64,000 nt of DNA from positions 1 through 64,000 of the forward strand of contig DFGE01000016.1 in NCBI GenBank assembly GCA_002371675.1, written 5' to 3'. Below, in pieces: positions 60,866 through 64,000 of the stretch; position 1 is the stretch's first letter; the number at the start of each line of letters is the position of its first letter. Made by a program: the position numbers and the translations under genes. The notes under the pieces are model-generated. The model was not told the DNA's origin. It saw only the letters and a program-made list of their open reading frames with translations, and made no database searches. Source of the DNA: Clostridiales bacterium UBA3758 (GTDB taxonomy: Bacteria > Bacillota > Clostridia > Oscillospirales > Oscillospiraceae).

Positions 60866-61953
60866 TTTGCCTGTTCCTCCTTGTCCATCAGATCCCAGGC
60901 GCCCAGCATATACATGATGCCGAGGGCGCGGTCATAGAGTCCGTAGCCCGGGCGCACATTGCCCGGCTTTTCATCCCAGAGATGGCGGCCGTGGTCGGGG
61001 CGGATATAGCCCTCGTAGCCGCAGTCATGGTAGGCGCGCAGAATGTCGAGAATGCCGGTGTCGCCGTCACAGTCGCGGTGGCTGGCCTCGGAAAAGTCGC
61101 CGTTGGGGAAGTGCTTGACGTTGCGGATGTGCGCGAAGGCGATGCGGTCGCAGTGCTTGCGGACGATGGCGGCCACGTTGTTGTCGGGATTGGCGTTGAG
61201 GCTGCCGGAGCAGAGGGTCAGGCAGTTGTGAGGATCGTCCACCATGCGGAGGAAGCGCTCGATGCTCGCCTCGTCCACCAGCAGGCGCGGAAGGCCGAAG
61301 ATGTCCCAGGGGGGATCGTCCATATGCACGGCCATCTTGATCCCGGTCTCACGGCAAACGGGCATGAGTCTTTCGAGGAAGTAGCGAAAGTTGTCCCAGA
61401 GCTTCTCCTTGGTCACGTCCTTGTATTTTTCAAACAGCTCGTCGAGCTTCGCCATGCGCTCGGGCTCCCAGCCGGGGAAGGTCATGTGGTACTTCTCGGT
61501 GAAGCCCATGACATAGTCGGCCATGGCCTTGGGATCGTCCTGGATCATGTCCTTCTGGTAGTAGAGCGCGGTGGAGCCGTCGCCCACGGGGTGGAAAAGA
61601 TCGCTGCGTGTCCAGTCGAAGATGGGCATGAAGTTGTAGCAGATCACCTTCACGCCGAAGGGGGCCAGATTGCGGATGGTCTGGATATAGTTGTCGATAT
61701 AGGCGTCGCGCGTGGGCAGGCCGATCTTGATGTCGTCGTGAACGTTCACGCTCTCCACCACGTCTGCGTTGAAGCCCGCGCCGAAGATCGGGTCGGTCGC
61801 GGCCTTGATCTCCTCCGGGGTCCAGACCTCGCCGGGCATCTTGCTGTGGATGGCCCAGACGATGGTGGAGACGCCGGGGATCTGCTTGATGTCGCTTAGA
61901 GAGATTCTGTCGTTTCCTTCGCCGTACCAGCGAAAGCCCATTTGCATTGCCAT
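60862..61953 (-). CDS. uxuA: Mannonate dehydratase
   Basis: A 363-residue UxuA protein, the xylose-isomerase-like dehydratase that turns D-mannonate into 2-keto-3-deoxygluconate. Characteristic parts are GFRWYGEGND at the start, CYNFMPIFDWTRSDL, KMAVHMDDPPWDIFGLPR, TLCSGSLNANPDN and FAHIRNVKHF, with IRPDHGRHLW near the end. GGAGGAG lies before the ATG at 61953 and a TATAAT -10 box precedes it. It heads the operon, so this promoter drives all five genes. Confidence 0.97.
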   Translation of the reverse strand: MAMQMGFRWYGEGNDRISLSDIKQIPGVSTIVWAIHSKMPGEVWTPEEIKAATDPIFGAGFNADVVESVNVHDDIKIGLPTRDAYIDNYIQTIRNLAPFGVKVICYNFMPIFDWTRSDLFHPVGDGSTALYYQKDMIQDDPKAMADYVMGFTEKYHMTFPGWEPERMAKLDELFEKYKDVTKEKLWDNFRYFLERLMPVCRETGIKMAVHMDDPPWDIFGLPRLLVDEASIERFLRMVDDPHNCLTLCSGSLNANPDNNVAAIVRKHCDRIAFAHIRNVKHFPNGDFSEASHRDCDGDTGILDILRAYHDCGYEGYIRPDHGRHLWDEKPGNVRPGYGLYDRALGIMYMLGAWDLMDKEEQAK

Positions 61954-61983
61954 AAGGAACTCCTCCTTTTTTGTTCTGCCTCC

Positions 61984-62054
61984 ATTATAATCGACAACAA
62001 AAACAAATGAAATTGCAATAATTGCTTTACATATTGCAGATCTTGCTGTACTAT
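61984..62054. promoter_or_regulatory. Divergent promoters of uxuA and the AraC regulator
   Basis: Minus strand: TATAAT at 61989-61984, with a poor -35 (TTTCAT at 62012-62007), as expected of an activated promoter. Plus strand: TTTACA (62026-62031) and TACTAT (62049-62054) with a 17-bp spacer. ATTGCA-type repeats (62012-62018 and 62033-62038) between them may bind the AraC protein. Confidence 0.65.
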
Positions 62055-62072
62055 GCCCTTGAGGTGAGATGC

Positions 62073-62903
62073 ATGCAAAAAAAGACGCAGCTCTTTGATC
62101 CGCGGCAGACGATGCACCGCGAGGACTTTGAGATTTTCCATTATCACGATGCGAAGATGGAGGAGGTGCCGCTGCACCACCACGACTTTTTCGAGGTCTA
62201 TTCCTTCCTCAGCGGCAAGGTGGAGTATTTAGTCGAAGGCATCAGCTACACGCTATTTCCGGGTGATCTGCTGCTGATCGGCCCCATGGATCTGCACCGC
62301 CCACTGGTCGCACCGGGGGAGGCGTATGAGCGCATCGTGCTCTGGATCAACGCGGAGTATCTCGACAGCCTCCTGCCCACCGGCGCACTCCGCGCCTGCT
62401 TTGAGAGCGGGCAGAGTCTCTATCACAGCGCACACACGCCTGTCCCGCAGCTGATGCTGCGCCTCGCGGCAGAGTTTTCGGAGCTCTCGCCGGACAGCGA
62501 GCTCTCTGTGAAGGGCCTGTTCCTGCAGCTGATGGGAGAGCTCCTGCGTCTCAGGGCGAGCGCAGGCGAAAACGCGGACGAGCACGCATCCAGCCCGCCG
62601 CTTGTGCGGGAGGTGCTGCACTACATCTCCGAGAACTACCGGGAGGAAATGAGTTTGGAGAGCCTTGCCGCTCGCTTTTATGTCAGCAAATACCATCTCT
62701 CGCACCAGTTCAGCAGCGCGGTCGGGGTGAGCGTGTACCGCTATATCCTGCTTAAACGCCTGCAGAACGCCAAGCAGCGGCTCAGCGAGGGGGAGAGTCC
62801 CGGAGATGTTTGCCGCAGCTGCGGCTTTCAGGACTATACGAATTTTTATCGCGCTTTCCGCCAGGTTTACGGCCGCAGTCCGATGGACGCACAGGGGAGA
62901 TAG
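62073..62903 (+). CDS. AraC family transcriptional regulator
   Basis: A 276-residue regulator. The N-terminal cupin holds LHHHDFFEVYSFLSG and SYTLFPGDLLLIGP, as in sugar-sensing AraC proteins, and the C-terminal double helix-turn-helix has MSLESLAARFYVSKYHLSHQF and VCRSCGFQDYTNFYRAFRQ. It is divergent from uxuA and very probably activates or represses the glucuronate operon in response to a uronate or its breakdown product. Start at ATG 62073 with GAGGTGAG 8 bases upstream. Confidence 0.92.
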   Translation: MQKKTQLFDPRQTMHREDFEIFHYHDAKMEEVPLHHHDFFEVYSFLSGKVEYLVEGISYTLFPGDLLLIGPMDLHRPLVAPGEAYERIVLWINAEYLDSLLPTGALRACFESGQSLYHSAHTPVPQLMLRLAAEFSELSPDSELSVKGLFLQLMGELLRLRASAGENADEHASSPPLVREVLHYISENYREEMSLESLAARFYVSKYHLSHQFSSAVGVSVYRYILLKRLQNAKQRLSEGESPGDVCRSCGFQDYTNFYRAFRQVYGRSPMDAQGR

Positions 62904-63051
62904 AGGCAGCTCTCCGGCCGGGACGCTGCGCGCAGCAAAGCGGCGGCAGGATCCCTCCGGATACGAGTCTCAGCACATCCCGCCAAGGGGCGCCGCGGAC
63001 GAGGCAGCGGATTGGCTGCATTTTGGTGTAGATTATCTGCAAAGAGAATGT

Positions 63052-63245
63052 TATAATGATCATCGGAGGGCGAAATCAGCCGACAATTCGATTGATTTCG
63101 CTGCCAAACAACAAGTTTGGCAGCGAATGATTCTAATAATCATTCGCCCGATGCTTATTGAAATGATGATATGGCAAACAGCAATGCTGTTTGGCTGCGC
63201 GGCAAAGCCGCGCGGAGAAAAGCTTTTTGGCTTTTTGCCATCATT
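63052..63245 (-). repeat. Modular palindromic element, copy C (full length, inverted)
   Basis: The reverse complement of copy B with scattered changes. It starts TATAATGATCATCGGAGGGC and continues with GCGAAATCA/GATTGATTTCGC, GCTGCCAAAC/GTTTGGCAGC, GCGAATGATT/AATCATTCGC, GCAAACAGC/GCTGTTTGC and GCGCGGC/GCCGCGC hairpins, ending in a GGCAAAAAGC-type module at 63229-63240. It lies in the predicted leader of the purine nucleoside phosphorylase gene, and its first bases supply a TATAAT -10 box (63052-63057). Confidence 0.9.
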
Positions 63246-63286
63246 TAGTGATCACGACGAAGGATACAGAGCAGGGAGTGAACAGC

Positions 63287-64000
63287 ATGACAGAAACAGA
63301 GGCGCGTCTCGCGCGCAGCTTCGACAGTATTGCGCACAGGATCCCGTTCCGGCCCCGCGTGGCGCTCGTACTCGGGTCCGGCCTCGGCGGCTTTGCCGAC
63401 CGCCTGGCAGAGCGCAGCGTGATCCCCTACAGAGAGATCGCGGACTTCCCGGTGTCCACCGTGGCCGGCCATGCCGGCCAGTTCGTGTTCGGCACGGTGG
63501 ACGGCGTCCCCGTCGTTGCCATGCAGGGGCGCGTACATTATTATGAGGGCTATTCGATGGAGGACGTCGTTCTGCCCGTGAGGCTGATGCGGCGGATGGG
63601 AGCGGAAATCCTGTTCCTGACCAACGCGGCGGGCGGACTGAACGCGGATTTCTCTGCGGGCGACCTCATGATGATCACGGATCAGATCGCGTGCTTTGTG
63701 CCCTCGCCTCTGATCGGGGAAAACCCGGAGTCCCTTGGACCGCGTTTTCCGGACATGACGCATATTTATGATCCGGAGCTTCAGCAGCTCCTTCTGGATA
63801 CGGCGGAGGATCACGGCGTCGGGCTGAAGAAGGGCGTATACGTCCAGATGAGCGGCCCGAATTACGAGTCGCCGGCAGAGGTGAGGATGGCGAAGCTCGT
63901 GGGCGGAGACGCCGTGGGCATGAGCACCGCCTGCGAGGCGGTCGCGGCAAACCACTGCGGTTTCCGGATCTGCGGGATCTCCTGCATCACAAACCTTGCC
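63287..64000 (+). CDS. Purine nucleoside phosphorylase, partial at window end
   Basis: The first 238 codons of a trimeric-type purine nucleoside phosphorylase; the gene runs off the window. Visible motifs are LVLGSGLGGFA with the phosphate-binding Ser, VAGHAGQFVFG, MQGRVHYYEGYSM, LTNAAGGLN and the base-binding VQMSGPNYESPAE followed by AVGMSTACEA. It cleaves inosine or guanosine with phosphate to the free base and ribose 1-phosphate. AGGGAG sits 8 bases before the ATG at 63287. Its leader carries palindromic element copy C. Confidence 0.95.
   Translation, partial: MTETEARLARSFDSIAHRIPFRPRVALVLGSGLGGFADRLAERSVIPYREIADFPVSTVAGHAGQFVFGTVDGVPVVAMQGRVHYYEGYSMEDVVLPVRLMRRMGAEILFLTNAAGGLNADFSAGDLMMITDQIACFVPSPLIGENPESLGPRFPDMTHIYDPELQQLLLDTAEDHGVGLKKGVYVQMSGPNYESPAEVRMAKLVGGDAVGMSTACEAVAANHCGFRICGISCITNLA

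Overview
The window looks like a chromosomal segment of a GC-rich, low-motility gut-type Clostridia (Oscillospiraceae-like Firmicute). The basis is gene content and layout: a T-box leader in front of alaS, strong AGGAGG ribosome binding sites, sigma-A type promoters, an LCP wall protein, MltG, ComEC, a DUF4317 protein, a chorion-like high-cysteine peptide and a single enolase. No rRNA, tRNA, phage, transposase or CRISPR array is visible. This placement is inferred from sequence character, not from a database search.

Layout. 0-4.3 kb: DUF4317 protein, NUDIX hydrolase, an unknown protein and a CstA-type peptide/amino-acid permease. 4.35-4.83 kb: a 129-bp direct repeat carrying terminators, plus hairpins. 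4.83-7.4 kb: a Zn/Cd resistance operon (SmtB/CadC-type repressor, free-standing HMA metal-binding protein, P1B-2 ATPase). 7.4-11.6 kb: a MarR regulator with a heterodimeric ABC exporter. 12-20.7 kb: cell-envelope genes (polysaccharide deacetylase, LCP protein, serine hydrolase fusion), an NhaC antiporter and enolase. 21-24 kb (minus strand): old yellow enzyme, an ArAE/FUSC-type membrane domain fused to a degenerate HAD domain, and a membrane protein. 24-29 kb: a three-gene glycoside operon (GPH symporter, carboxylesterase, GH31). 29-35 kb: small regulators and housekeeping genes (phosphoesterase, TetR, Sir2, thymidylate kinase, Cys-rich peptide). 35-46 kb: mltG, a U32 protein, T-box-alaS, HIT, comEC, holA, an RNase M5-like Toprim protein and a PPTase. 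46-53.5 kb (minus): GntR, TRAP transporter, split transketolase and Gfo/Idh/MocA oxidoreductase. 53.8-56 kb: MFS, an isoprenylcysteine methyltransferase-like protein and the remnant of an alpha/beta hydrolase. 56-62.9 kb: a complete D-glucuronate operon (uxuA-uxuB-eda-kdgK-uxaC) with a divergent AraC regulator. The window ends inside a purine nucleoside phosphorylase gene.

The most unusual structure is a dispersed family of modular palindromic elements: copies at 14.0, 30.0, 49.3 and 63.05 kb. Each consists of abutting hairpins with shared bases and sits in a predicted 5' leader or between cistrons. One copy separates dctP from dctQM. Related hairpin clusters lie at 4.4-4.7 kb and 11.6-11.9 kb. 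Other points of interest are the fusion of a transporter domain to a HAD fold that has lost its catalytic motifs, a three-part serine hydrolase/two-TM/NTF2-like protein, a 48-residue Cys/Gly-rich peptide and a sugar-acid cluster of unknown substrate.

Starts were chosen by ribosome binding site spacing, so several differ from the longest possible frame. Functions are read from motifs and family knowledge only.
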